64,000 bases of DNA from Ilumatobacter sp. (GTDB lineage: Bacteria > Actinomycetota > Acidimicrobiia > Acidimicrobiales > Ilumatobacteraceae), in the NCBI RefSeq assembly GCF_030065885.1, contig NZ_JASJCS010000006.1, positions 1-64,000 on the forward strand. The letters are read 5' to 3'. The notes under the pieces are model-generated. The model was not told where the DNA came from and made no database searches. It saw nothing but the letters and a program-made list of their open reading frames with translations. This document shows positions 49,892-57,510 of this stretch, in pieces (position 1 is the first letter of the stretch; every line of letters starts with the position of its first letter). The position numbers were made by a program, and so were the translations under genes.

Positions 49892-52090
49892 TCAGCCCAG
49901 GTCGATCGCGACGGTGACACCGGCTGGGTCGCCGGCGAATCGGGCCACGGTGACCTCGTGGATGCCGGCCGGCTCGATCCACGCGTGTGCTGCAGGGTCG
50001 CGGGTCGCGAGGGCCGCACGGGGCACCGTGAGCTCGACCCGCTCGGTCGCTCCGGCTGCGACGGCGACCCGGCGGAAGCCGACGAGGCGGCGCGGCGCCT
50101 CTGCGTCGGGGAGCCGGGCAGAGACCTGCACGACGTCGGCGCCGTCGCGGGCTCCGACGTTCGCCACCCTCACGCCGACGAGCACGTCGCCACCATCGGT
50201 CACGGTCACCCCCACCTCACCGAGCTCGTAGTCGCTGTACGAGAGCCCGAAGCCGAAGGGGTACGCAGGTCGGTGGCCGGCTCGCTCGGCGTGCCACCAG
50301 CCGTGCCACCGGTCGTACGTGAACGAGTCCGCGTCACGATCGAAGGGCGGCAAGTGGGCCTCGTCGGCGGGCACGGTGAACGGCAGCCGTGCGGACGGGT
50401 TGACGTCACCGAACAGCACGTCGGCGAGGCCGGGTCCGGCTTGATCGCCGCCGTAGAACATCTGGAGCACGGCTGCCACCGACGTGTCCCACTCCGACGT
50501 GATCACTGCGCTGCCGGCCTGGACGACGACCACGGTGCACCGGTTCGCCGCCGCGACGGCGTCGATCAGGTCGACCTGTTCGGCCGGGAGTCGCAGTGTC
50601 GTGCGGTCGCCGCCGCGTGAGAAGCCCACGCCGGGCCGGCCGCGGTAGTGGTCGGGCGGCGTGACGGCGGGCAGCTCGGCGATGCGGGCGCGGAACTCAT
50701 CGACGACCTCGGCCTCGTCGGCCGCGGGGAAGAGGTGGCGGAGGTCGACACCGAGGTCGCCGATGAACTCGCCCTCGTCGTCGGCCGTGTAGCCGACCAC
50801 GACGACCGCGACATCGGCCCGAGCTGCGACGCGGGCGGCCTCGGCCTGATCACCGCCGTCCGCGAACGCCACGTCGCCGACCCGTGCGCGCAGGCCGTCG
50901 AGCACGGGGACCGCGGCGTGCGTCCAGACGTCGCTCGAACCGCCGTCGCCGAGGTTGACCTCGGCGGCCAGGGGCCCGATCACGGCCAGCGAGGCGCGAG
51001 CGTCGAGCGGCAATGCCGGCGCATCGTCGAGCTGCTCGTTGCGCAAGAGCACGACCGAGCGTCCTGCGACCTCGCGGGCCAGGTCGGCGTGCGCGTCGAT
51101 GCGGGTGGGCACGGCCGGCCCCCCGAGGTCGCCTGCGGACAACGTGCCGGCGAACCGCAGCAGGGTCGCGATCACCCGCGTGACGGCGACGTCGACGTCG
51201 GCCCACGCCACGTCACCCGACTCGAGGGCCGACCGCAGGTGGCTCGCCCGCACCATCCGGTACGGCATCTCGATGTCGAGCCCTGCGGCGACCGACCTCG
51301 CCGCATCGCGCATGCCGAAGATCCAGTCGCTGATGACGAAGCCCTCGAACCCCCACTCGTCGCGCAGCACGCTGGTCAGCAGTTCCCGATGGTCACCGCA
51401 GTACGTGCCGTTGACCTGGTTGTAGGCGCTCATCACACAGGCGACCCCCTCGTCGACGATGCGCCGGAAGTGCGGCAGGTACACCTCGTGCAGGGCGACC
51501 TCGTCGACTGCGATGTCGACCTTGAACCGCGCGTTCTCCATCGAGTTCACGGCGAAGTGCTTGACGGTCGCCATCGCGTGACGCTGGATGCCGCGGGTCA
51601 GCGCGGCGCCCATCTCGCCGACGTGGTGCGGGTCCTCTCCGTACGTCTCCTGCGCTCTCCCCCACGCGGGATGTCGCAGGAGGTTGACGCACACGCCGCC
51701 GAACAGCGTGGCGCCGACCCGTCGCAGCTCGCGCCCGATCGCCTCACCGACACGCTCCTCGAGATCGGGGTCCCAGGTGGCACCCCGGGCGATGCTCACC
51801 GGGAAGCACGTCGCGTCGCCGATCACCACGCCGCGGGGTCCGTCCGAGAATTCGATGCCGGGGATGCCGAGGCGCTCGACCCTCGCCGCCCGGAACGTCG
51901 CCTGGTGGTAGCCGCCCTCGCCGAGGTGCTCGAGCCCGGCCCAGGTGGGGGCGTCGCCGTCGAGGCACCAGAGCTGCTCCTCCGGCGTCATCTCGGCGAC
52001 CAGCCGTGCTGCCTCCTCCCGCGCGTCCGCGCCGGCGGCGACCGACGCACATGCCGCCTCGAACGCAGACTCGGCCGCGGTGTCGTCCAT
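49892..52090 (-). CDS. Glycoside hydrolase family 3 (beta-glucosidase-like)
   Basis: A 732-aa cytoplasmic enzyme. The (beta/alpha)8 domain holds VKHFAVNSMENAR (substrate-binding KH) and GFVISDWIFGM (nucleophile Asp in SDW). The alpha/beta sandwich domain and a C-terminal fibronectin type III-like domain (LGEVGVTVTDGGDVLVGVRV) complete the usual three-domain form; YPFGFGLSYSDYEL precedes the last. There is no signal peptide. The ends of the protein agree with bglX-like intracellular beta-glucosidases. It is a single gene, diverging from nothing near, and converges on the epoxide hydrolase gene. Confidence 0.92.
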   Translation of the reverse strand: MDDTAAESAFEAACASVAAGADAREEAARLVAEMTPEEQLWCLDGDAPTWAGLEHLGEGGYHQATFRAARVERLGIPGIEFSDGPRGVVIGDATCFPVSIARGATWDPDLEERVGEAIGRELRRVGATLFGGVCVNLLRHPAWGRAQETYGEDPHHVGEMGAALTRGIQRHAMATVKHFAVNSMENARFKVDIAVDEVALHEVYLPHFRRIVDEGVACVMSAYNQVNGTYCGDHRELLTSVLRDEWGFEGFVISDWIFGMRDAARSVAAGLDIEMPYRMVRASHLRSALESGDVAWADVDVAVTRVIATLLRFAGTLSAGDLGGPAVPTRIDAHADLAREVAGRSVVLLRNEQLDDAPALPLDARASLAVIGPLAAEVNLGDGGSSDVWTHAAVPVLDGLRARVGDVAFADGGDQAEAARVAARADVAVVVVGYTADDEGEFIGDLGVDLRHLFPAADEAEVVDEFRARIAELPAVTPPDHYRGRPGVGFSRGGDRTTLRLPAEQVDLIDAVAAANRCTVVVVQAGSAVITSEWDTSVAAVLQMFYGGDQAGPGLADVLFGDVNPSARLPFTVPADEAHLPPFDRDADSFTYDRWHGWWHAERAGHRPAYPFGFGLSYSDYELGEVGVTVTDGGDVLVGVRVANVGARDGADVVQVSARLPDAEAPRRLVGFRRVAVAAGATERVELTVPRAALATRDPAAHAWIEPAGIHEVTVARFAGDPAGVTVAIDLG

Positions 52091-52130
52091 GCGGCGACAG
52101 TAGGCGGGCGCGTCCCGCCCGTTCGGAGTC

Positions 52131-53315
52131 CTACGCCGGTGCCGGGACGAAGCGGGCCGGGATCGGGATCCGGTCGGCGCTGCGCGTGATCAGCGGGCCG
52201 ACCACCGCGACGATCAGCACGTAGCAAGCGGCGAGTGCTTCGAGGTCGGGACCGTCGACGAGCTCGGAGCCGAGCGCGGCGATGACGATCGAGAACTCGC
52301 CGCGGGCGACCAGCGCGGTCCCGGCCCGGACCCTGCCCCGGGCGCCGACACCGGCGCGGCGCCCGGCATACCAGCCGGTGGCCAGCTTGCTGATCACGGT
52401 GACGGCAGCGAGCGCCACCGCCGGCCCGATCGCGCCGACCAGGTCGGCGGGGTCGATGCGGAACGAGAACACGACGAAGAACGTCGCTGCGAACAGGTCG
52501 CGGAGCGGCGTGATGAGCTCCATCGCCCGCTCGCCGACGTGACCCGAGAGTGCCAAGCCGACCAGGAAGGCACCGATCGCGCCCGACACCTCGATGCTCT
52601 GGGCCAGGCCGGCGACGAGCAGGGTGAGCCCGAAGACCGCGAGCAGCAGCGACTCGTCGGTGCCGCCACCCAGGAGCCGTGTCAGCAGCCCGCCGAACCG
52701 CAGTGCGAGCAGCAGGATGACCATGACCGCGCCGACGGCCAGCACGACGCTGGTCGTGGTCTCGAGCGCCGACCCGCCGACCACCAGCGCCGCGACCACC
52801 GGGAGGTAGACCGCCATGGCCAGGTCCTCGATGACCAGCACGTTCAGGACCGACGGCGTCTCGCGGTAGCCGAGCCGGTCGAGGTCGAACAGCACCTTCG
52901 AGACGATGCCCGACGACGACACCCAGGTGACCCCACCCAGCAACACCGCGGCGAGCGGCGACCACCCCAGCAGCAGGCCGAGCCCGACGCCGGGCAACCC
53001 GTTGGCCAGCATGTCGACCGCCCCGGTCGGCAGACCGGTCCGGAGGCCGTCGCGCAGCTCGTCCTGGTCGTACTCGAGCCCGAGTGCGAGCAGCAGGAGC
53101 AGCACGCCGATCTCGGCGGCCAGCGAGATGAAGTCCTCGCTGACGTCGAGCGTGACGATGCCACCCTCACCGACCGCGAGCCCGCCGAGCAGGTAGAGCG
53201 GCACGGCCGTCATGCCGAGCCGGCCGGCGAACCGGGCGAGGACGGCCAGCGCGAGCGCGACCGCACCGATCTCGATGAAGGCGAGTGCCGCCTCCGACGA
53301 GCCGGCTGCGATCAC
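52131..53315 (-). CDS. khtU: K+/H+ antiporter of the KefB/CPA2 type
   Basis: A 394-aa transporter with about 12 hydrophobic helices. Typical CPA2 elements include VPLYLLGGLAVGEGG, LLLLLALGLEYD, SGIVSKVLFDLDRLGY, VLVIEDLAMAVYLPVV and LVARGEFSIVIAALG. There is no RCK domain; instead the gene overlaps (GTGA at 53312-53315) a separate TrkA-C protein, the arrangement of the KhtTU system. KhtU extrudes K+ or other monovalent cations in exchange for protons. The symbol is given by architecture. Confidence 0.85.
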   Translation of the reverse strand: MIAAGSSEAALAFIEIGAVALALAVLARFAGRLGMTAVPLYLLGGLAVGEGGIVTLDVSEDFISLAAEIGVLLLLLALGLEYDQDELRDGLRTGLPTGAVDMLANGLPGVGLGLLLGWSPLAAVLLGGVTWVSSSGIVSKVLFDLDRLGYRETPSVLNVLVIEDLAMAVYLPVVAALVVGGSALETTTSVVLAVGAVMVILLLALRFGGLLTRLLGGGTDESLLLAVFGLTLLVAGLAQSIEVSGAIGAFLVGLALSGHVGERAMELITPLRDLFAATFFVVFSFRIDPADLVGAIGPAVALAAVTVISKLATGWYAGRRAGVGARGRVRAGTALVARGEFSIVIAALGSELVDGPDLEALAACYVLIVAVVGPLITRSADRIPIPARFVPAPA

Positions 53316-53794
53316 GGCGCGAGCAGAGCGCGGAGCGCCGCCAGCCCGTCCGAGGTCCCCACGGCGACCACCGTGTCGCCGACGGCGAAGGCGAACTCCG
53401 GATCTGGTGCCGGCACCGACGAGTACTCGCGTATCACTGCGACGACCGAGGCACCTGTCTTCGTGCGGTACATGCCGTCACCGATCGTGGTGCCCGCCGC
53501 AGGCGAATCGCCCGGGATGATGATCCACTCGATCGCCAGGCCCTCGATCTGCTGCTGCACGGCGCCGAGCCCTTCGGTCAGGTGCGCGGCGCCGAGCAAC
53601 TCCGCCATCGTGCGGGTGTCCTCCTCGTCGAGGTGCAGCATCGACGTGCACGAGTCGGGGTCGGCGCGGTCGTAGACGAGCACGTCGTGGCGGCCGTCGT
53701 GGTACTGCAGCACGCCGACCACGTCGCCGGAAGCGGTGGTGAACTCGTGCCTGACGCCGACGCCAGGCAGCTTGATCTCGCGGACGATCGCCAT
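53312..53794 (-). CDS. khtT: TrkA-C domain regulator of the antiporter
   Basis: A 160-aa soluble protein. The N-terminal half has a small strand-rich domain (IVREIKLPGVGVRHEFTTAS, then LVYDRADPDSC), and the C-terminal 75 residues form a TrkA-C (RCK_C) domain: IEWIIIPGDSPAAGTTIGDG, ASVVAVIREY and FAVGDTVVAVGTSDGLAAL. In KhtT this domain binds nucleotide (c-di-AMP in Bacillus) and gates the antiporter. The stop overlaps the antiporter GTG. Confidence 0.85.
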   Translation of the reverse strand: MAIVREIKLPGVGVRHEFTTASGDVVGVLQYHDGRHDVLVYDRADPDSCTSMLHLDEEDTRTMAELLGAAHLTEGLGAVQQQIEGLAIEWIIIPGDSPAAGTTIGDGMYRTKTGASVVAVIREYSSVPAPDPEFAFAVGDTVVAVGTSDGLAALRALLAP

Positions 53795-53860
53795 GCGTGC
53801 AGTCTGGCAAGGATCGGGGCGTCGCGGTCACCCGTGCCCGCGGCGCCGCCGGCCGCGACG

Positions 53861-54517
53861 TCAGCGGGCGCGGACTCGGTCCCAGGCGGCCAGGGTCTCG
53901 TCGGCCATCACCCGGTGTTCGCGGGCGATGGCCCGGAACGTGCGGTCCTCGGTGCGGCCCGCGATCGCGACCGCACCGAACCGGTTGCCCTTGAAGTACG
54001 GGACGAGGTGGTCGGGCCGGAAGAACCCGCGCAGGTCGCCGGGCACCTCTCCGAACGGGCCACCCGGCGGTGGCTCGATCGGGTCCAGGTCGAGGCCGTC
54101 GAGCGCCGCGTAGACCTCGGCGTCGGTGGTGCGATCGGCGAAGTCACGGCCGTCGTACCGGTACACCTCGGCACCGTCCGGCGCGAGCACGATCATCCCC
54201 GGCCGGCCGATGCCGCCGCGTTCCTCGGGGTCGAACAGGCCGAGCGGTAGCAGGTACCGCTCACCGCCGGGGTCGGACACGTACAGCACGTTGGGCGTCG
54301 GCCAGCGCTCGAACATGCCGGCCTGACGCTGCTCGTCGTCGACGCTGATCGCGATCACTTCGGCGCCGGCGGCGTGGATGCGATCCGATTCGGCGCCCAG
54401 CCGCACGAGCTGGGCACAGCAGTACGGTCACCAATCGCCCCGATACGTCATGAGGATGACCGCCCGGCCGCCCCGACGGAGTCCCATGATCGGTTCGTAC
54501 GCATCGGCGGCCTGCAT
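53861..54517 (-). CDS. Peroxiredoxin-like selenoprotein (UxxC), Sec at in-frame TGA
   Basis: Read from ATG 54517, codon 30 is TGA (54428-54430) and the frame then continues to 53861, giving 218 residues. The interrupted segment reads MTYRGDW-U-PYCCAQLVRLG. In peroxiredoxin-like AhpC/TSA proteins the same phrase is RGDWCPYC, so the TGA replaces exactly the catalytic Cys. Downstream features of the fold are intact: AEVIAISVDDEQRQAG, NVLYVSDPGG and GRPGMIVLAPDG. A 9-bp hairpin starts ten bases after the TGA. Without readthrough only the part after GTG 54406 could be made, lacking the active site. A nonsense mutation is the alternative. Ribosome site weak. Confidence 0.75.
54393..54417 (-). promoter_or_regulatory. 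bSECIS-like hairpin after the in-frame TGA
   Basis: On the minus strand, GUGCCCAGC pairs with GCUGGGCGC (nine pairs, one of them U-G) around the loop UCGUGCG. If the outer loop U and G pair as a wobble, the loop becomes CGUGC with G at its second position. The loop begins 19-20 bases after the UGA, within the distance known for bacterial SECIS elements. Confidence 0.6.
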
Positions 54518-54569
54518 GGCGCGGCACCGTATCGGGTGCCATCGGCCGGCGTCGGGTCCGGGCCGGGGC

Positions 54570-54779
54570 TCAGCGTTCCTCGGTGTCGTCGACGGGAACC
54601 GAACGTTGCTGCTCGATCGCGTCGGCTTCGGGCACCTCGATCGGCAGGTCGAGCTCCTCGGGGAGCTCGTCGACGTCCTCGTCCGACGGATCGGCCTGAC
54701 GTTCGTCGTCGATCACCGGCTCGTCCTCGCGGATGTCGCCGTCGGGTTCGAGATCGCGGGGCATCGAGTCGGTCTCCAT
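54570..54779 (-). CDS. Small acidic hypothetical protein
   Basis: A 69-aa, strongly acidic protein starting METDSMPRDLEPDGDIREDE. The C-terminal phrase LPIEVPEADAIEQQRSVP is typical of small actinobacterial proteins in which PEADALEQ-like motifs recur. No structure is evident beyond likely disorder. ATG 54779 is supported by a purine-rich upstream stretch. It lies 52 bases ahead of the selenoprotein gene on the same strand. Confidence 0.6.
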   Translation of the reverse strand: METDSMPRDLEPDGDIREDEPVIDDERQADPSDEDVDELPEELDLPIEVPEADAIEQQRSVPVDDTEER

Positions 54780-54931
54780 GCCCCGATCATCCCCCCTCGG
54801 GCGACGGAACGCCAGGGAATCAAGGCCCTGGTCCGCTCCGAGCCTCCAGCAGAGGGCCGGCAGGGAGCCGGCGGACGGCCGCTGGAGGCCGAGGGAGGTC
54901 GTAGACGACGGTGGACGGCTAGCGTCGCTGC

Positions 54932-55762
54932 GTGGCATTGATCTCGGTCAACGATCTCGCGACCCAACTCGACGACGCACAGCTCGTCGTCTGCGACGTG
55001 CGGTTCTCGCTCGCCGACCACGCGCAGGGCCGGCGCGACTACGACGAGGCACACCTGCCGGGTGCGGTCTTCGTCGACCTCCACACCGAGCTCGCCGGAA
55101 CACCCGGACCGAACGGCGAGGGCGGCCGCCATCCCCTTCCGACCGTCGAGGAGTTCGCCGCGCTGCTCGGTCGCCTCGGCATCGGGCCGAGCAACTTCGT
55201 CGTCGCGTACGACGCAGCGGGCGGGGCGACGGCCTCCCGGCTGTGGTGGATGCTGCGGTCGATCGGGCACGGCCGCGTGTCGGTGCTCGACGGCGGGCTC
55301 CCGGCATGGGTCGCCGCCGGTCATCCGGTGACCGCCGATCGAACCGACCGACCCCCGGCGACCTACCCGGTGCCGCCCGGCTGGACCGGCGTGGTCGACG
55401 CCGAAGCGGTGGCGGAGGGCGTCGCACTGGGCGCCACCGTCGTCGACTCACGGGCGGCCGAACGCTTCCGCGGCGAGGTCGAGCCGCTCGACCCGCGGGC
55501 CGGGCACATCCCGGGCGCAATCCATCGGTTCCACGGCGACAACGTCGGGGCCGACGGCACCCACCTGCCGCTCGATCAGCTGGCGGCCCGCTTCGCCGGT
55601 ATCGGCGAGAGCCCGGTCGTCTACTGCGGGAGCGGTGTCACCGCCTGTCACAACCTCCTCGCGATGTCGCTCGTCGGTGTCAGCCGGGCACGCCTCTACG
55701 CCGGCTCGTGGAGCGACTGGTCGGCCGACCCGGATCGACCGGTCGCCACGGGCGACGCATGA
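54932..55762 (+). CDS. Thiosulfate/3-mercaptopyruvate sulfurtransferase
   Basis: A 276-aa protein of two rhodanese domains. The first is inactive (LVVCDVRFSLADHAQGRRDY, NFVVAYDAAGGATASRLWWM); the second has the active loop VVYCGSGVTACHNLLAM with catalytic Cys in CGSGVT, the signature of mercaptopyruvate sulfurtransferase-like enzymes. It transfers sulfane sulfur to cyanide or thiols. GTG 54932 is the start; the protein begins MALISVNDLATQLDD. It converges on the WS/DGAT gene with 21 bases between them. Confidence 0.9.
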   Translation: MALISVNDLATQLDDAQLVVCDVRFSLADHAQGRRDYDEAHLPGAVFVDLHTELAGTPGPNGEGGRHPLPTVEEFAALLGRLGIGPSNFVVAYDAAGGATASRLWWMLRSIGHGRVSVLDGGLPAWVAAGHPVTADRTDRPPATYPVPPGWTGVVDAEAVAEGVALGATVVDSRAAERFRGEVEPLDPRAGHIPGAIHRFHGDNVGADGTHLPLDQLAARFAGIGESPVVYCGSGVTACHNLLAMSLVGVSRARLYAGSWSDWSADPDRPVATGDA

Positions 55763-55783
55763 CCCGACGCGGCTGACGGTCGG

Positions 55784-57484
55784 TTAGCCTGCCGCGGCCC
55801 GCTGCTTGGCGGCCTTCCCGGGCTCGGCGGCTTTCCCGGCCTTGGCCTTGCCCGCCTTGCCGGCGGTCACGCTCGCCCGCTTGTTCTTCGCGCCCTGCGA
55901 CTTCTTTGCCCCCTGCGACTTCTTCGTGGCCCGCTTCTCCTTGGCCGGCTTGGCGGTCGACGTCGGCGGCGTCGGCGCACCGCGGCGACCCTCGGGCGGG
56001 CTCGGCGGCACCGCCCACTCGGCGCCGGTCGCCTCGAAGAGGCGCTCGACCTCTGCCACGTGGAGGTCGACGAGGTCCCACAGGTCAGGGATGAGGTCCC
56101 GGTCGGCGACCAGACCGAAGTCGAGCTTGTCCTCGTAGCTGTGCACCGTGATGTTGAGGCCGATGCCGTTGGCGATCGTCGAGACCGGGACGTAGTGGTC
56201 CATCTGGGCACCGGCGAAGAACAGCGGCTCGCGCGGGCCCGGCACGTTCGAGATCACGACATTGACCGGCAGGTTGACCCGGTCGGAGAGCCGCGCCATC
56301 AGCCGGACCGCGGCGGTGGCGACGACCGGCGACGTCGCCTCGGTCGCACGGGTCAGCGTGTCGGCCGGCACCAGGTCGAGCTGGTGCTTGGCGTCCTCCA
56401 TGGCGCCCTGGCAGCGAAGCACGCGCTCGACGGGGTGGTCGCAATCGGTCGGGAGCACAGCCACGATCGACGAGACGCGGTTGGTCCAGGGGTCCTCCTC
56501 GAGGCCGGTGCGGATCGACACCGGCACCATCGCCCGCAGCGGTGCATCCGGCAGCGCGTCGTGGCGCAGGAGGTACTCGCGCAGCGCACCGGCGCAGATC
56601 GCCATGACGACGTCGTTGACGGTGCCACCGGTGGCGTCCTTGAGCCGCTTGATGTTCGACAGCGACGTCGAGCGCATCGCAAACCGCCGGTGCGGGCCGA
56701 CGCTCTTGTTCCACGGCGTCGGCGGTGCGGGCGTGATCGGGAGCGAGACGCGCCGGACCTGCTCGCCGACGGCCTCGGCCTGCTCGGACCGGCCCACCGC
56801 GCTGGTGATCAGATCGCGGCCACGCGAAGCGATCCCGCTCAGACTGTTGAGCCCTGCCGCGTCGGCGAGGTTGCGGACGAGGCGGAGGTTGAGTCGCGCC
56901 GCCTTGACCGGGTTGGCCGCGAGGTTCGACATCGTGTGCCGCAGCATCTCGGTGTCGGTCGGCAGCGTCTCGCCCTCCCATTCGACGGGCTCGAACTGCC
57001 ACGGCGCGTCGGGGGTCAGGTCGGTGAACATCCGGAGCATGATCACACCGGCGGCGCCGTCGATCGTGGCGTGGTGGAACTTCGTGAGCATCGCCCAGCG
57101 GCCGTCACCCAGACCCTCGATGACGTAGACCTCCCACAGCGGATGGCGGCGATCCATCGGCCGGCCCACGATGCGGGCGACCTGCTCGGCGAGCTGATCG
57201 GCAGCGCCGGGCGGTGCCAGCCCGATCTGACGAACGTGGAAGTCGAGGTCGAAGTGCGGGTCGTCGAACCAGTACGGATGGTCGAGCCCGAACGGCACCT
57301 CGACCACCCGTCGGCGGAGCGGCTCGATGTGGCCGACCAGCGAGCCGAAGCGCTCGTAGACGGTCTGGAACGGGTCGAAGTCGGGGCTCGGGCGTTGGTA
57401 GATCGCCAGCCCGTTCACGTGCCCGTACGTGGTCGGCGTCTCCATGTAGAGGAACGCCGCGTCGAGGCCACTCAGCTGCTTCAT
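55784..57484 (-). CDS. Wax ester synthase / diacylglycerol acyltransferase
   Basis: A 566-aa WS/DGAT-type acyltransferase. It opens with the usual MKQLSGLDAAFLYMETPTTY; the catalytic motif FHHATIDGAAG (HHxxxDG) lies near residue 135, and NVVISNVPGPREPLFFAG near 400 is the conserved PGP block. It esterifies acyl-CoA with alcohols or diacylglycerol for storage lipid. The last 70 residues are unusual: Lys/Ala-rich, with KKSQGAKKSQGAK repeated and GKAGKAKAGKAAEPGK. ATG 57484 is supported by family alignment. It follows the acyl-CoA synthetase gene, a sensible substrate supplier. Confidence 0.92.
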   Translation of the reverse strand: MKQLSGLDAAFLYMETPTTYGHVNGLAIYQRPSPDFDPFQTVYERFGSLVGHIEPLRRRVVEVPFGLDHPYWFDDPHFDLDFHVRQIGLAPPGAADQLAEQVARIVGRPMDRRHPLWEVYVIEGLGDGRWAMLTKFHHATIDGAAGVIMLRMFTDLTPDAPWQFEPVEWEGETLPTDTEMLRHTMSNLAANPVKAARLNLRLVRNLADAAGLNSLSGIASRGRDLITSAVGRSEQAEAVGEQVRRVSLPITPAPPTPWNKSVGPHRRFAMRSTSLSNIKRLKDATGGTVNDVVMAICAGALREYLLRHDALPDAPLRAMVPVSIRTGLEEDPWTNRVSSIVAVLPTDCDHPVERVLRCQGAMEDAKHQLDLVPADTLTRATEATSPVVATAAVRLMARLSDRVNLPVNVVISNVPGPREPLFFAGAQMDHYVPVSTIANGIGLNITVHSYEDKLDFGLVADRDLIPDLWDLVDLHVAEVERLFEATGAEWAVPPSPPEGRRGAPTPPTSTAKPAKEKRATKKSQGAKKSQGAKNKRASVTAGKAGKAKAGKAAEPGKAAKQRAAAG

Positions 57485-57510
57485 GATCGCCCCTTCGGAG
57501 TCGTCGCCGC

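Noticed and set aside
54407-54517. Separate short ORF plus a truncated redoxin gene
   Set aside because: The 29-codon piece before the TGA has no function on its own, and fold continuity across the TGA at the catalytic Cys position is too exact for two genes.
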